Positions 43,253-51,844 of a DNA stretch of 59,022 nt are shown here, one piece after another (the first letter of the stretch is position 1; each line of letters starts with the position of its first letter). A model generated the notes under the pieces. The model was not told where the DNA came from. It ran no database searches and saw only the letters and a list, made by a program, of their open reading frames with translations. Origin of the DNA: Rhizobium sp. J15 (GTDB lineage: Bacteria; Pseudomonadota; Alphaproteobacteria; Rhizobiales; Rhizobiaceae). Position numbers and translations under genes: made by a program. The DNA lies in assembly GCF_002531825.1 (NCBI RefSeq), contig NZ_NWSX01000037.1, forward strand, positions 1 to 59,022, in the 5' to 3' direction.

Positions 43253-43916
43253 GCAGGCTGTATCCGGTGTTGCGGACCGTGTGCAGAAGCTGCGTTTCGA
43301 AGGGCTTGTCGACCTTCGCCCTCAGCCGGCTGATATGGGTCTCGACGACGCTGGTCTTCGGGTCGAAATGAAAGTCCCAGACCCGCTCCAGCAGCATCGT
43401 CTTGGTGATGACCCGGCCTTCGCCGCGCATCAGCACTTCCAGCAGCGTGAATTCGCGCGGCTGCAGCTCGATGGCCTGACCGCCGCGGCGGGCCTCGCGC
43501 CGGATGAGGTCGAGCTCGAGATCGGCAACCTTCAGCACGGTCTTCTGCTCCTGCACCGGCGGCCGGCGGCCGAGCGCGTTGACGCGGGCGAGAAGCTCGG
43601 AGAAGGCGAAGGGTTTGGTGAGATAATCGTCACCGCCCGCTTCCAGCCCCTCGACGCGGTCGTCCACCCCGCCGATCGACGTCAGAAACAGCGCCGGCGT
43701 GCCGATCCTGGCCGCGCGAAGCGAGCGGACGATGGCAAGGCCATCGAGGCCGGGAAGCATGCGATCGACGACGATGACGTCATAGGCTTCCCGCTGCGCC
43801 TGAAACAGGCTGTCGCGGCCATCGGCGAACACGTCGCAGACGTGGCCCGCCTCGGAGAAGCCCTTGGAGACATAATCCGACGTCTTGGCGTCGTCCTCGA
43901 TAAGCAGGATTTTCAT
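43239..43916 (-). CDS. OmpR-family response regulator
   Basis: A 225-residue protein. The receiver domain (1-115) has acidic residues E7, D8 and D9, phosphoacceptor D51 in DVIVVDRMLPGLDG, and Lys in YLTKPFAFSELLAR. The winged-helix domain (about 128-222) shows LQPREFTLLEVLMRGEGRVI and VVETHISRLRAKVD. It is the first gene of the operon with the histidine kinase. The ATG at 43916 begins the receiver fold; the ribosome binding site is weak. Confidence 0.94.
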   Translation of the reverse strand: MKILLIEDDAKTSDYVSKGFSEAGHVCDVFADGRDSLFQAQREAYDVIVVDRMLPGLDGLAIVRSLRAARIGTPALFLTSIGGVDDRVEGLEAGGDDYLTKPFAFSELLARVNALGRRPPVQEQKTVLKVADLELDLIRREARRGGQAIELQPREFTLLEVLMRGEGRVITKTMLLERVWDFHFDPKTSVVETHISRLRAKVDKPFETQLLHTVRNTGYSLHAPR

Positions 43917-44086
43917 GCGCCTGGTCGTGCCCGCACTGTAAAGTCCGCATCTAACCAGCGGCACAGGCCCGCCACAACATACGGATTGGTAAGGTTGGAG
44001 ACCGCCGCGGCAAACCGGCGATGCGTCACAATCCACTTGGCGGAGCGGACCGGTGCGCTACCTCCGCCTTGGCAGGGAGGCAGACG

Positions 44087-44440
44087 ATGAAAATGCGCAA
44101 GTTCTCAATCGCCGACGCATCGCTCGAGTGTTCCCCGGGGCAGGAGGCCGACATATCCGTCGGCAATCTGGTCGACGAGCGGGACGGCGGGCCGATCACC
44201 ATCGGCTACGGACGCTACGCCCCCGGCCAGAGCCTCAGCGAGACGATGGCGGTCGACGACGTGATGATCGTTCTGGAGGGACGGCTCTCGGTCTCGACCG
44301 ACGCCGGCACCGTCACCGCGGGCCCGGGCGAGATCGTCTACATGCCCAAGGGCGAGACGGTGACCATCCGCTCGCACGAGGAGGGCGCCTTGACCGCCTA
44401 TGTCACCTATCCGCATTGGCGGCCGGCGCACGATAGCTGA
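44087..44440 (+). CDS. Cupin-domain protein (EutQ-like)
   Basis: A 117-residue single cupin with GYGRYAPGQSLSETMAVDDV, VMIVLEGRLSVSTDAGTVTA and GEIVYMPKGETVTIRSHEEG, resembling EutQ-type cupins. The usual metal-binding histidines are largely absent. GGGAGG (44075-44080) lies 6 bases before the ATG. No other ethanolamine-use genes are nearby, so the role is open. It converges with the methyltransferase gene (53-bp gap). Confidence 0.8.
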   Translation: MKMRKFSIADASLECSPGQEADISVGNLVDERDGGPITIGYGRYAPGQSLSETMAVDDVMIVLEGRLSVSTDAGTVTAGPGEIVYMPKGETVTIRSHEEGALTAYVTYPHWRPAHDS

Positions 44441-44493
44441 GGCCGGCGTCAGCACGTCGTGCGGTGAGGCGGCCTGGCCTTCGCCGGATCCTT

Positions 44494-45081
44494 TCACTGC
44501 CTCGCGCTGACCGTGAGCCACCGCGTCGGTTTGCCGTCATAGCCGCCGCCGTCGTGCTCGGCGATGGCGATGTCGCGCCAGCCGCCGTTGGTCAGGATGT
44601 CCGACAGCCAGGCGGCGGAGGGATAGTTGTAATAGCGGCCGAGGCCGTCGTGGCCTTCCGCTTCGCCGGCCTTGAAGCTTGCGTGGAGGAGGCCCGAAGG
44701 CCTCAGCGCGCGGCGGATGCGGGCGAAGACGTCGGGCAGCTCGGGGCGGGGGACATGGAGCAGGCTCGCATGCGCCCAGACGCCGTCATAGGCGTTTTCG
44801 GCGTCGAGGTGCTGGAACAGCATGACGCGGACAGGCCTGCCGATCCGTGCCTCCGCCTGTCTTGCGAGTTCGGCCGAACCGTCGGTCGGGGTGACGTCGA
44901 AGCCTTGCTGGAGCATGTAGGCGCTGTCCTGCCCGGCGCCGCAGCCGAGTTCGAGGATCGAGGCGCCCGGCGCTAGCCCGGCGAGGAAGGCGTCCAGCTC
45001 GAGCTTCGGCAGGCTGCGCGTGCGGTTGGCGTAAGTTTCGGCGTTTTCCGCGTAGAAGGAGGAGGTGCTGTCATTGGGCAT
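44494..45081 (-). CDS. SAM-dependent methyltransferase (class I)
   Basis: A 195-residue protein with motif I SILELGCGAGQDSAYMLQQG (about 41-60). Asp in FDVTPTDGSAEL is the usual ribose contact, and YDGVWAHASLLHVPRPELPD is the post-motif region. The substrate is not evident. Its start overlaps the ParE-like toxin stop by 11 bp, so it is the third gene of the ParD-ParE operon. Confidence 0.85.
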   Translation of the reverse strand: MPNDSTSSFYAENAETYANRTRSLPKLELDAFLAGLAPGASILELGCGAGQDSAYMLQQGFDVTPTDGSAELARQAEARIGRPVRVMLFQHLDAENAYDGVWAHASLLHVPRPELPDVFARIRRALRPSGLLHASFKAGEAEGHDGLGRYYNYPSAAWLSDILTNGGWRDIAIAEHDGGGYDGKPTRWLTVSARQ

Positions 45082-45406
45082 GCGGGCCGGTCGATCCTGA
45101 GCGTCGGGTGGATTGGAGGTGCCTTTCGGGAAGCCGGTCGGCGCCGATGATGTCGATGACGAGAATGCCATCCGGTATTTCGCGGTAGAAGGCGACGTGG
45201 CGCATGTGGAGGAGGCGGCGCAGGCCGGCGCCGAGCTCGTCGCACGCGTCTCCCATGGACGGCACGCGCGAGAGAAGCACGAAGATCCTGTCCCAATCGA
45301 GGAGATAGGCATCGGCCTGCGCCTCGCCGAAATGCAGGCTGGCATATTCGTCGATGCCCGACAGCACCGCATCGGCGGTTCGGGTCAGCCTATAGGTAGT
45401 TGTCAC
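45071..45406 (-). CDS. RelE/ParE-family toxin
   Basis: A 111-residue protein. The ParE fold is indicated by YRLTRTADAVLSGIDEYASL, the helix LLDWDRIFVLLSRVPSMGDA, and the C-terminal strand block HVAFYREIPDGILVIDIIGA. It overlaps the antitoxin gene by 17 bp and follows it, the usual antitoxin-first order. ParE toxins usually act on DNA gyrase; activity here is inferred. The C-terminal 15 residues extend beyond the usual family end. Confidence 0.85.
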   Translation of the reverse strand: MTTTYRLTRTADAVLSGIDEYASLHFGEAQADAYLLDWDRIFVLLSRVPSMGDACDELGAGLRRLLHMRHVAFYREIPDGILVIDIIGADRLPERHLQSTRRSGSTGPHAQ

Positions 45407-45641
45407 GCAGCTTCGCCTTCGTTTCCAGCAATATATCGAGAATGCGCCGGTCGCTGATGCCGCTTTCCTCGGCCTGCCTCAGAATGTCGCGCAGTTCGTC
45501 GTCGTCGAGCTTGCGGTGGTCCTGGTCCTTCACGATCAGCTCCGCCAGGAATGCGTCGGCGCTCTCGTATCTGCCGCTTGCGACACGGCGCGCGACATAA
45601 TCCGCCAGACTATCCGGAAGCGAGATCGTCATTTTCGCCAT
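45390..45641 (-). CDS. ParD-family antitoxin
   Basis: An 83-residue protein. The N-terminal ribbon-helix-helix MAKMTISLPDSLADYVARRV, then GRYESADAFLAELI, is typical of ParD antitoxins. The C-terminal acidic helical tail would bind the toxin. The ATG at 45641 begins the ribbon strand, although the frame is open much further upstream through the PIN-domain relic. It is expected to autoregulate the operon. Confidence 0.87.
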   Translation of the reverse strand: MAKMTISLPDSLADYVARRVASGRYESADAFLAELIVKDQDHRKLDDDELRDILRQAEESGISDRRILDILLETKAKLRDNYL

Positions 45642-45756
45642 CGAATTCGGTCCCGTCCGCACATGCCGGCTGTCAGCTGTCCCTGATGCCGGGCCACCAT
45701 TCCCCATCTTGTGATAGAGGCGTGGCGGCCCGCCGTCGAGCACTTGGGTCACATGC

Positions 45757-45928
45757 GGGTCAGTCTTTTTATCGATGCGGACGAGGTGCGGAAGGCCCTT
45801 GAAACGGGCGTCGCAGGTCCGGATATCGCCGTGACGCTCGGCCGCTGCATGGATGATTGCATCGGCAGCGGCGAGTTTGCGACAGTCCGGCGGGTTTTGC
45901 GGGCGAGGCGGAGAGCGGCGCCCACCAT
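45757..45928 (-). pseudogene. VapC-like PIN-domain relic
   Basis: On the minus strand, RKLAAADAIIHAAAERHGDI followed by RTCDARFKGLPHLVRIDKK looks like the C-terminal half of a VapC PIN toxin (Asp for metal binding in AAADAII and TCDARF). The preceding piece VGAALRLARKTRR is in another frame, implying a frameshift near 45885. No start, N-terminal Asp motif or VapB partner is seen. The relic frame runs without a stop into ParD. It occupies most of the 327 bp between parD and ilvE. Confidence 0.5.
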
Positions 45929-45968
45929 GTCGGTGTTGGCGCCGCCATTCGCGTGGAAAGTCTGAAGT

Positions 45969-47069
45969 TTAGGCCGGGATGAGGCGTGTCCAGCCGCGCT
46001 CATCATTCGTGGCGCCCTTCTGCAGGCTGACGAGCTGCTGGCGCAGCTCGCTGGTCAGCTTGCCCGTCTGTCCGTCTCCGACCTTGAACTCGCCGCCTGC
46101 ATGCCGAACCAGGCCGATGCCCGCCAGCACCGCGGCCGTGCCGCAAGCAAAGGCTTCGACGAGCTTGCCGCTGGCTGCGTCGGCCTGCCATTCCTCGAAG
46201 GAGTAGGGACGCTGCTCGACGCGAAGGCCCTTTTCTCCGGCGAGCGCGATCACCGAAGCCCGGGTGATGCCCGGCAGGATGGTGCCGCCAAGAGGCGGGG
46301 TCACCACCGATCCGTCATTCATGACGAAGAAGACGTTCATGCCGCCGAGCTCCTCGACCCAGCGATGCTCTGCTGCATCCAGGAAGACGACCTGATCGCA
46401 ATCCCTCTTGGCGGCTTCCGCTTGCGCCACGAGGCTGGCTGCATAGTTTCCGCCGCATTTTGCTGCACCCGTGCCGCCGGCGGCTGCGCGGGTGTATTCG
46501 GTCTCGACCCATAGGGAAACCGCCTTCGCTCCGCCTTTGAAGTAGGCGCCGACCGGAGAGGCGATGATGCAGAAGATGTATTCCTGAGCCGGACGAACGC
46601 CGAGAAATGCCTCGTTAGCGAACATGAAAGGTCGAAGGTAGAGGCTGGCGTCGCCTGACGGTATCCAGTTCTTGTCGACCCGGACCAGCTCTTCGACGGC
46701 CTTCAGGAAAAGTTCTTCCGGTACCTCAGGCATTGCCATGCGGGCTGCCGACTGGGCGAAGCGGCGGGCGTTTTCTTCCGGCCGGAAGAGCAGGATGCGG
46801 CCGTCGTCGGCCTTATAGGCCTTCATGCCTTCGAAGATTTCCTGGGCGTAGTGCAGCACGGCGCTTGCCGGGTCGAGTTCCAGGGGGCGGCGCGGCGTCA
46901 CCTTTGCGTCGTGCCAACCCTTGTCGGGCGTCCAGCGTGCCAGGACCATGTGATCCGTAAAGACTTTACCGAAGCCGGGTGTTTCCAGTGCCTTGATGCG
47001 GTCGGCGTCGGAGACGGGAGACTTGTGGAATTCGATTGTGATTTCAGGAGAGGTCGACGTCGCGATCAT
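45969..47069 (-). CDS. ilvE: Branched-chain amino acid aminotransferase
   Basis: A 366-residue fold-type IV PLP enzyme catalysing the last step of valine, leucine and isoleucine synthesis and the first of their breakdown. Landmarks are AVLHYAQEIFEGMKAYKADD, SLYLRPFMFANEAFLGVRPA, the PLP lysine in AAKCGGNYAASLVAQAEAAK, VEELGGMNVFFVM and TILPGITRASVIALA. The length matches the 'large' bacterial/eukaryotic BCAT group. The ATG at 47069 has AAGGTG upstream. Confidence 0.95.
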   Translation of the reverse strand: MIATSTSPEITIEFHKSPVSDADRIKALETPGFGKVFTDHMVLARWTPDKGWHDAKVTPRRPLELDPASAVLHYAQEIFEGMKAYKADDGRILLFRPEENARRFAQSAARMAMPEVPEELFLKAVEELVRVDKNWIPSGDASLYLRPFMFANEAFLGVRPAQEYIFCIIASPVGAYFKGGAKAVSLWVETEYTRAAAGGTGAAKCGGNYAASLVAQAEAAKRDCDQVVFLDAAEHRWVEELGGMNVFFVMNDGSVVTPPLGGTILPGITRASVIALAGEKGLRVEQRPYSFEEWQADAASGKLVEAFACGTAAVLAGIGLVRHAGGEFKVGDGQTGKLTSELRQQLVSLQKGATNDERGWTRLIPA

Positions 47070-47241
47070 TGCTGGCACCTTGGGTAGTCCATTGGATAAT
47101 GGCGCGCACACTACTGCCACCAGGCCGGTTTTGGAAAGGTCTGAATGCGGCCATTTTGTCTCGTGATCGTTTCATGCAATGGGGCAGGCTACTCGGCGTG
47201 GCCGCGCATAATCACCAGACCTACAAACTTGCCGCTTGAAA

Positions 47242-47258
47242 CTTGTCAGGGGGACAAG
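47242..47258. promoter_or_regulatory. Candidate operator between ilvE and the aminotransferase gene
   Basis: CTTGTC-AGGGG-GACAAG is a perfect 6-5-6 inverted repeat about 77 bp upstream of the plus-strand aminotransferase start, in the 265-bp divergent region. TTGACA at 47276-47281 could be a -35 box. The binding protein is unknown. Confidence 0.4.
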
Positions 47259-47334
47259 AAAATAGGTCAGTATTGTTGACATAAATTTCCCTGCGTGGTC
47301 TGTGGGCAATGCTAAGAAAATACGAGGAAACCCC

Positions 47335-48555
47335 ATGCTGAACTGGGACACCATGTTTGCGTCGCGCTCTTCGCGCATGCGCGCATCCGAAATCCGCGAA
47401 CTGCTGAAGCTGCTCGACCGGCCCGAGATCATCTCCTTTGCCGGCGGCATTCCGGATCCGGCGCTGTTTCCCGATCAGGAATTCAAGCAGGCCTATGCCG
47501 ATATCTTCGCAAGCGCCGCGGTCAGTTCGGCGCTGCAATATTCGGTCAGCGAAGGCTATAAGCCGCTGCGCGAATGGCTGGTCGGGCAGATGGCGGCGCT
47601 CGGCATTGCCTGCGGGCTCGACAATGTCTTCATCGTTTCCGGCTCGCAGCAGGGGCTCGATTATCTCGGCAAGCTGTTCCTGTCGCCCAATGATACGGCG
47701 CTGGTGACATGGCCGACCTATCTCGGCGCGCTGCAGGCCTTCAATGCCTATGAGCCGGCCTACGACCAGCTGACGCCGGGCGGGAACCGGACGCCGGAAT
47801 CCTATCGTGCCGCGGCTGCTGCTGCCGGCGGCAAGGTGAAGTTCGCCTATCTCTCCGCCGAATTTTCCAATCCGACCGGCGAATCGGTCGATCTCGCCGG
47901 CCGCAAGCGGGTGCTGGCGCTCGCCGAAGAGCTCGATATCGCCGTCATCGAGGATGCGGCCTATCAGTCGCTGCGCTACGACGGCGATCCGATCCCGCCG
48001 ATCCTGGCGCTCGAAATCGCCGAGAAGGGTCATATCGACAACACCCGCACGATCTATTGCGGCAGCTTTTCCAAGACGCTGGCGCCCGGCCTTCGCGTCG
48101 GCTTCATCGTCGCCAATGCGCCCGTCATCCGCAAGCTGGTGCTGATGAAGCAGGCGGCCGACCTGCATTCCTCGACGATCAACCAGATCGCGATCACCCA
48201 TGTCGCCGAGCGCGGCTTCGACGCGCAGGTCGCCAAGATCAAGGCCGTCTACAGCAAGCGGCGCGACTGCATGCTGGCGGCGCTGGAGAAATATATGCCC
48301 AAGGGCACCAGCTGGACGAAGCCGGAAGGCGGCATGTTCATCTGGATCACGCTGCCGGAAGGCATGGACGGCGCCAAGCTGCTCGCGAAATCGCTGGAAA
48401 CCGCCAAGGTCGCCTTCGTCCCCGGCAAGGCCTTCTTCGCCGACGGCTCCGGCGCCAACACCTTCCGCGTCAGCTTCTCCTGCGCCAACGAGCAGATGAT
48501 CGAGGATGGGATCGGCCGGTTGGGCAAGCTGATCTCGGATGAGATCGGCGGGTGA
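47335..48555 (+). CDS. PLP-dependent aminotransferase (MocR-related/2-aminoadipate type)
   Basis: A 406-residue fold-type I aminotransferase without a DNA-binding domain. Landmarks are EIISFAGGIPDPALFPDQEF, LQYSVSEGYKPLREWLVGQM, VSGSQQGLDYLGKLFLSPND, PLP lysine in YCGSFSKTLAPGLRVGFIVA, and the C-terminal Arg in TFRVSFSCANEQMIEDG. Relatives act on 2-aminoadipate, aromatic or branched-chain amino acids. It is divergent from ilvE, so a related amino acid role is plausible. GAGGAAA precedes the ATG. Confidence 0.9.
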   Translation: MLNWDTMFASRSSRMRASEIRELLKLLDRPEIISFAGGIPDPALFPDQEFKQAYADIFASAAVSSALQYSVSEGYKPLREWLVGQMAALGIACGLDNVFIVSGSQQGLDYLGKLFLSPNDTALVTWPTYLGALQAFNAYEPAYDQLTPGGNRTPESYRAAAAAAGGKVKFAYLSAEFSNPTGESVDLAGRKRVLALAEELDIAVIEDAAYQSLRYDGDPIPPILALEIAEKGHIDNTRTIYCGSFSKTLAPGLRVGFIVANAPVIRKLVLMKQAADLHSSTINQIAITHVAERGFDAQVAKIKAVYSKRRDCMLAALEKYMPKGTSWTKPEGGMFIWITLPEGMDGAKLLAKSLETAKVAFVPGKAFFADGSGANTFRVSFSCANEQMIEDGIGRLGKLISDEIGG

Positions 48556-48587
48556 TTGCGGCGAGCAGGGCGAGACGCTGCCACGAG

Positions 48588-48752
48588 TCCCTTCTCCCCA
48601 GCGGGGAGAAGATGCCGGCAGGCAGATGAGGGGGTGAGCGGCAGAGCCGCGAATGCGCTGAGCGCAAGCGAAGGCAGGCCCAGGCGTGCCGTGTGGCCCC
48701 CTCATCCGACCCTTCGGGCCACCTTCTCCCCGCTGGGGAGAAGAGGGAGAAC
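48588..48752. repeat. Inverted pair of GC-rich palindromic repeats
   Basis: The left arm has CTTCTCCCC-AGC-GGGGAGAAG (48591-48611) followed by GATGAGGGGGT. The right arm has GCCCCCTCATC followed by CTTCTCCCC-GCT-GGGGAGAAG (48723-48743). The two arms face each other between convergent genes. The right arm matches the repeat at the left edge of the window. Confidence 0.8.
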
Positions 48753-48773
48753 CCAACCGAGACCGACACCCAA

Positions 48774-49817
48774 TCAAAAGATCGTCGTCCAGCCCTCGTT
48801 TGCCGTTTCGCTCTTGCCGTAGCCGACGCGGTCGGCCACCGCTCCGTCGCCGTTGCGCAGGATGATGTCGCCGCCTTTGTTGGCGAGCTGCGGGCCGCCG
48901 GCGGCGGCGTTGAGTGCGATGGTGCGGATCTCGCCCGCGGCAAGCGTGCCCGACAGCGTCTGCGTCCGGCCGTTTTCATCCTCAAGCTTCCAGCCGTCGA
49001 GCGACGCCGACATGTCGGAGCGGTTGATGATTGTCACCGTCTCGGCCTCAATGCCGCCTTCGCCGTTTACCGGGTTGATCAGCGCGGCGATGATGCGCAG
49101 CGACGAGGCGACGACCGGCTGCGGCCGGCGCGTGCCTTCGCCGCGGCCCTGGCCGCCGCGGTTTTCGGAGACGGGATGGCCGGTCTCGGCATCGGTGTTC
49201 CAGTTCTGCGACTGGAAGCAGAGGAAAATCGCCGCCCATTCGTCGGTATCGGTGAAATGGACGAGCAGCGCCCCATCCTGGTTCGGGCCGTTGGTGGCCT
49301 TGAAGCTGCCGCCGTCGCCCTGGTTCATGTGGATGTCGTGGATACCGTTGCCGGGCTCGAAATCGAAATATTGATCGGGCTTGTCGTGCTCCGGCCCCCA
49401 GGCCTCGCCGAAGGCATAGAAATGAATGTCGGGATCGGCAATGCCTTCCTCGACGATCGGCTCGATGAATTCGCGCAGATCGTTCTTCGGGCCGGAGAGC
49501 TGGAAGGGCGCGACATCCATATCCTCGCGCTCGATCAGGCCGCCGCGGACATAATCGATCGCAAGCTCCGGGCGGTCCTTGCGAATGTCGATCAGGCCCA
49601 TCGGCAGAGCTTCGAGCGCCTCCGTCAGCGCCTGGTGCTTGAAATCGACGATGTTGGCGTAGAGCAGGTCGTGCGGCGACGTCTTCGAGCGGACGTTGAG
49701 CGCGATGCGGTAGCTGACGCCTGCCGCCTCGATGCGGATCTCGATATGGGGATCGTTGTCGTCATCGAGGGCGAGCGCGCTCGCCGTACCCTTCAGGACC
49801 TTGTAATTCTTCAGCAT
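48774..49817 (-). CDS. DUF2278-family protein with C-terminal lamin-tail domain
   Basis: A 347-residue protein without a signal peptide. Residues about 1-225 match DUF2278 (MLKNYKVLKGTASALALDDD; IHDIHMNQGDGGSFKATNGP; DEWAAIFLCFQSQNWNTDAE). Residues about 240-345 form a lamin-tail-like beta domain (ALINPVNGEGGIEAETVTII, then NRSDMSASLDGWKLEDENGR). The biochemical role is unknown; lamin-tail domains often accompany nucleases or surface proteins. It converges on the repeat pair. Confidence 0.82.
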   Translation of the reverse strand: MLKNYKVLKGTASALALDDDNDPHIEIRIEAAGVSYRIALNVRSKTSPHDLLYANIVDFKHQALTEALEALPMGLIDIRKDRPELAIDYVRGGLIEREDMDVAPFQLSGPKNDLREFIEPIVEEGIADPDIHFYAFGEAWGPEHDKPDQYFDFEPGNGIHDIHMNQGDGGSFKATNGPNQDGALLVHFTDTDEWAAIFLCFQSQNWNTDAETGHPVSENRGGQGRGEGTRRPQPVVASSLRIIAALINPVNGEGGIEAETVTIINRSDMSASLDGWKLEDENGRTQTLSGTLAAGEIRTIALNAAAGGPQLANKGGDIILRNGDGAVADRVGYGKSETANEGWTTIF

Positions 49818-49909
49818 GAGAACCTCCCTGGCGGTGGCGGGATCTCATGCTAGCACTGATAAAGTGCATCTTTTGTGACGCCTATCCTCCGCCGTGCAAT
49901 GCCTCGGGG

Positions 49910-50968
49910 CTATGGCTGGAGATGCGGGCCGAAAAGCTCGAGGTCGGCTTCGCCGAGCCTGTCGCTCGCCGTGTTCAACTGGTGCCAATATGGGTAGAGG
50001 ATCGGCGGCAGGCTGACGGCGTCGAGGCGCTTGCGTTCCTCCTCCGTCAGCTTCAGCTCGGCGGCGGCGATATTGTCGCGGAACTGGGCCTCGGTGCGCC
50101 CGCCGATGATGACCGAGGTGACCGCCTTGCGGCCGATCAGCCAGGCGAGCGCCACCTGCGCGGCCGAGACGCCGCGCTCCTCACCGATCGCGACCAGTGT
50201 CTCGACGATGTTCCAGAGGCGGTTTTCGTCGCGGATCGGCGGCTCGGTCCAGCCGGCGAACTGGCGGGTGCCTTCGGGCGCTGCCTGGTTGCGGCGGTGC
50301 TTGCCGGAAAGCAGGCCGCCGGCGAGCGGGCTCCAGACGAGCACGCCGAGGCCCTGGTCGATCGAGATCGGCAGCAGCTCGTATTCGGCGTCGCGGGCTT
50401 CGAGCGTATAGTGGATCTGCTGGCTGACGAAGCGCTGGTATTTGTGTTCGTTGGCGATGCCGAGCGCTTTCATGATGTGCCAGCCGGAATAGTTCGAGCA
50501 GCCGACATAACGCACCTTGCCCTGCCGGATCAGCGTGTCGAGCGCTTCCATCGTCTCTTCGAGCGGCGTCTGGCCGTCCCATTCATGCACCTGGTAGAGG
50601 TCGATGACATCGGTCCTCAAGCGCTTCAGGCTCGCCTCGCATTCACGGATCAGGTGGTAGCGCGAGAGACCGCGGTCGTTCGGGCCTTCGCCCATGCCGA
50701 AGCGGGCCTTGGTGGCGAGCAGCACGCCCTGCGGCCGCTTGCCGGCGAGCGCCTCACCGATGATGTTTTCGCATTCGCCTGACGAATAGACGTTGGCGGT
50801 ATCGATCAGGTTGATGCCGGCGTCGATGCACATGTCGATCATCTTCTTGGCTTCGGAGACGCCGAGATCGCCGACCATCTTTGCCCAGCCGACGCCGCCG
50901 AAGGTCATCGTGCCCATGGTCAATGTCGAGATTTTCAGGCCGGAGCGGCCGAGCAGACGATATTCCAT
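49910..50968 (-). CDS. Aldo/keto reductase
   Basis: A 352-residue TIM-barrel NADPH reductase. The catalytic tetrad is visible: Asp and Tyr in LIDTANVYSSGECENIIGEA, Lys in VLLATKARFG, and His in LYQVHEWDGQ. The C-terminal cofactor segment is VTSVIIGGRTEAQFRDNIAA. GGAGG lies 8 bases before the ATG at 50968. It is downstream of the OhrR-like gene on the same strand, separated by 215 bp. The substrate is unknown. Confidence 0.92.
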   Translation of the reverse strand: MEYRLLGRSGLKISTLTMGTMTFGGVGWAKMVGDLGVSEAKKMIDMCIDAGINLIDTANVYSSGECENIIGEALAGKRPQGVLLATKARFGMGEGPNDRGLSRYHLIRECEASLKRLRTDVIDLYQVHEWDGQTPLEETMEALDTLIRQGKVRYVGCSNYSGWHIMKALGIANEHKYQRFVSQQIHYTLEARDAEYELLPISIDQGLGVLVWSPLAGGLLSGKHRRNQAAPEGTRQFAGWTEPPIRDENRLWNIVETLVAIGEERGVSAAQVALAWLIGRKAVTSVIIGGRTEAQFRDNIAAAELKLTEEERKRLDAVSLPPILYPYWHQLNTASDRLGEADLELFGPHLQP

Positions 50969-51183
50969 TGAAACTCCTCCTTCATCGAAACAGGATTGAC
51001 GTACCTCAGCGCGGCCGGATGGCAATGGCGGCGTGGTCACGCCTGCGTGAGGCTTAGGCAAGAGTGCGGGCACCGGCAGTTCGGGCCGCGTTGCGGTGTT
51101 GACCAATGGCGCGTGCCGGCAGCAGACGGATCGTACAATATGCTATCGGCTTGTCGACGGAAATCGTCCTGGCGCAGCTCGCG

Positions 51184-51654
51184 TCAGGCCTCGTCCTTGT
51201 CCTTGCCGTGAATGTTGTCGCGGATCGACGCGATCGTGTCCCGGATCTTGCCGACGGTCTCGGCGTCGAGACCGACTGCTTTGCCGATGCAGTCGAACAC
51301 ATGGGCGGCGCGGCTCTTCAGGGCCAGTCCCTTCTTCGTCAGCCGCAGGAGCACCTGGCGTTCATCGGCGGGATTTCGGTTGCGGGTGACGAGGCCGACA
51401 TTTTCCAGCCGCTTCAGCAGCGGGGTGAGGGTGCTGGAGTCGAGGAAAAGCGTCTCGCCGAGATCCTTCACCGTGCGGTCGTCACGCGCCCACAGGGCGG
51501 TCATGACGAGGAACTGCGGATAGGTGAGTTCCATTTCGTCGAGCAGGGGGCGGTAAAGCTGGTTGAAGGCGTGGCCGGCCGAATAGATTGAAAAGCAAAG
51601 CATTTCATCGATCTGGGGCACACCGGCGAGATCATTCGATGGGGTGTCTTTCAT
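51184..51654 (-). CDS. MarR-family regulator, OhrR-like
   Basis: A 156-residue winged-helix protein. The N-terminal MLCFSIYSAGHAFNQLYRPL has a Cys in the position of the peroxide-sensing Cys of OhrR (about residue 20), and LTYPQFLVMTALWARDDRTV continues the OhrR-like pattern. The wing is LVTRNRNPADERQVLLRLTK. It is divergent from the secreted hydrolase and flanked by two matching candidate operators. It probably senses an oxidant or electrophile through the Cys. Confidence 0.88.
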   Translation of the reverse strand: MKDTPSNDLAGVPQIDEMLCFSIYSAGHAFNQLYRPLLDEMELTYPQFLVMTALWARDDRTVKDLGETLFLDSSTLTPLLKRLENVGLVTRNRNPADERQVLLRLTKKGLALKSRAAHVFDCIGKAVGLDAETVGKIRDTIASIRDNIHGKDKDEA

Positions 51655-51674
51655 CACGCTCTCCTCTCCGTTCC

Positions 51675-51769
51675 ATATAATTTGTGCGCGATCTGTTTGC
51701 AAGCTATTGACGCCGCCGACGAGACGAACTAATTAGATCGTGTACAAAGAAATCGCTTACAAATTATAT
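51675..51769. promoter_or_regulatory. Pair of inverted 18-bp OhrR-type sites
   Basis: ATATAATTTGTGCGCGAT (51675-51692) and the inverse of ATATAATTTGTAAGCGAT (51752-51769) agree at 16 of 18 positions. One lies 21 bp before the regulator start and the other 76 bp before the hydrolase start. CTAATTAG (51730-51737), a perfect dyad, lies between. The AT-rich TATAATTTGT core resembles OhrR-family operators. Confidence 0.6.
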
Positions 51770-51844
51770 ACCGAACACGAGAGCTCGTGAACACGCGAAC
51801 CCGGTTCGGCTCCTGTGACACTCAACCGACGAAAGGAATGACCA

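Noticed and set aside
45711..45965. Plus-strand frame containing RVSLFIDADE, resembling a PdxJ segment
   Set aside because: The similarity covers only about ten residues and the rest does not follow PdxJ. The minus strand gives a longer match to a PIN domain.
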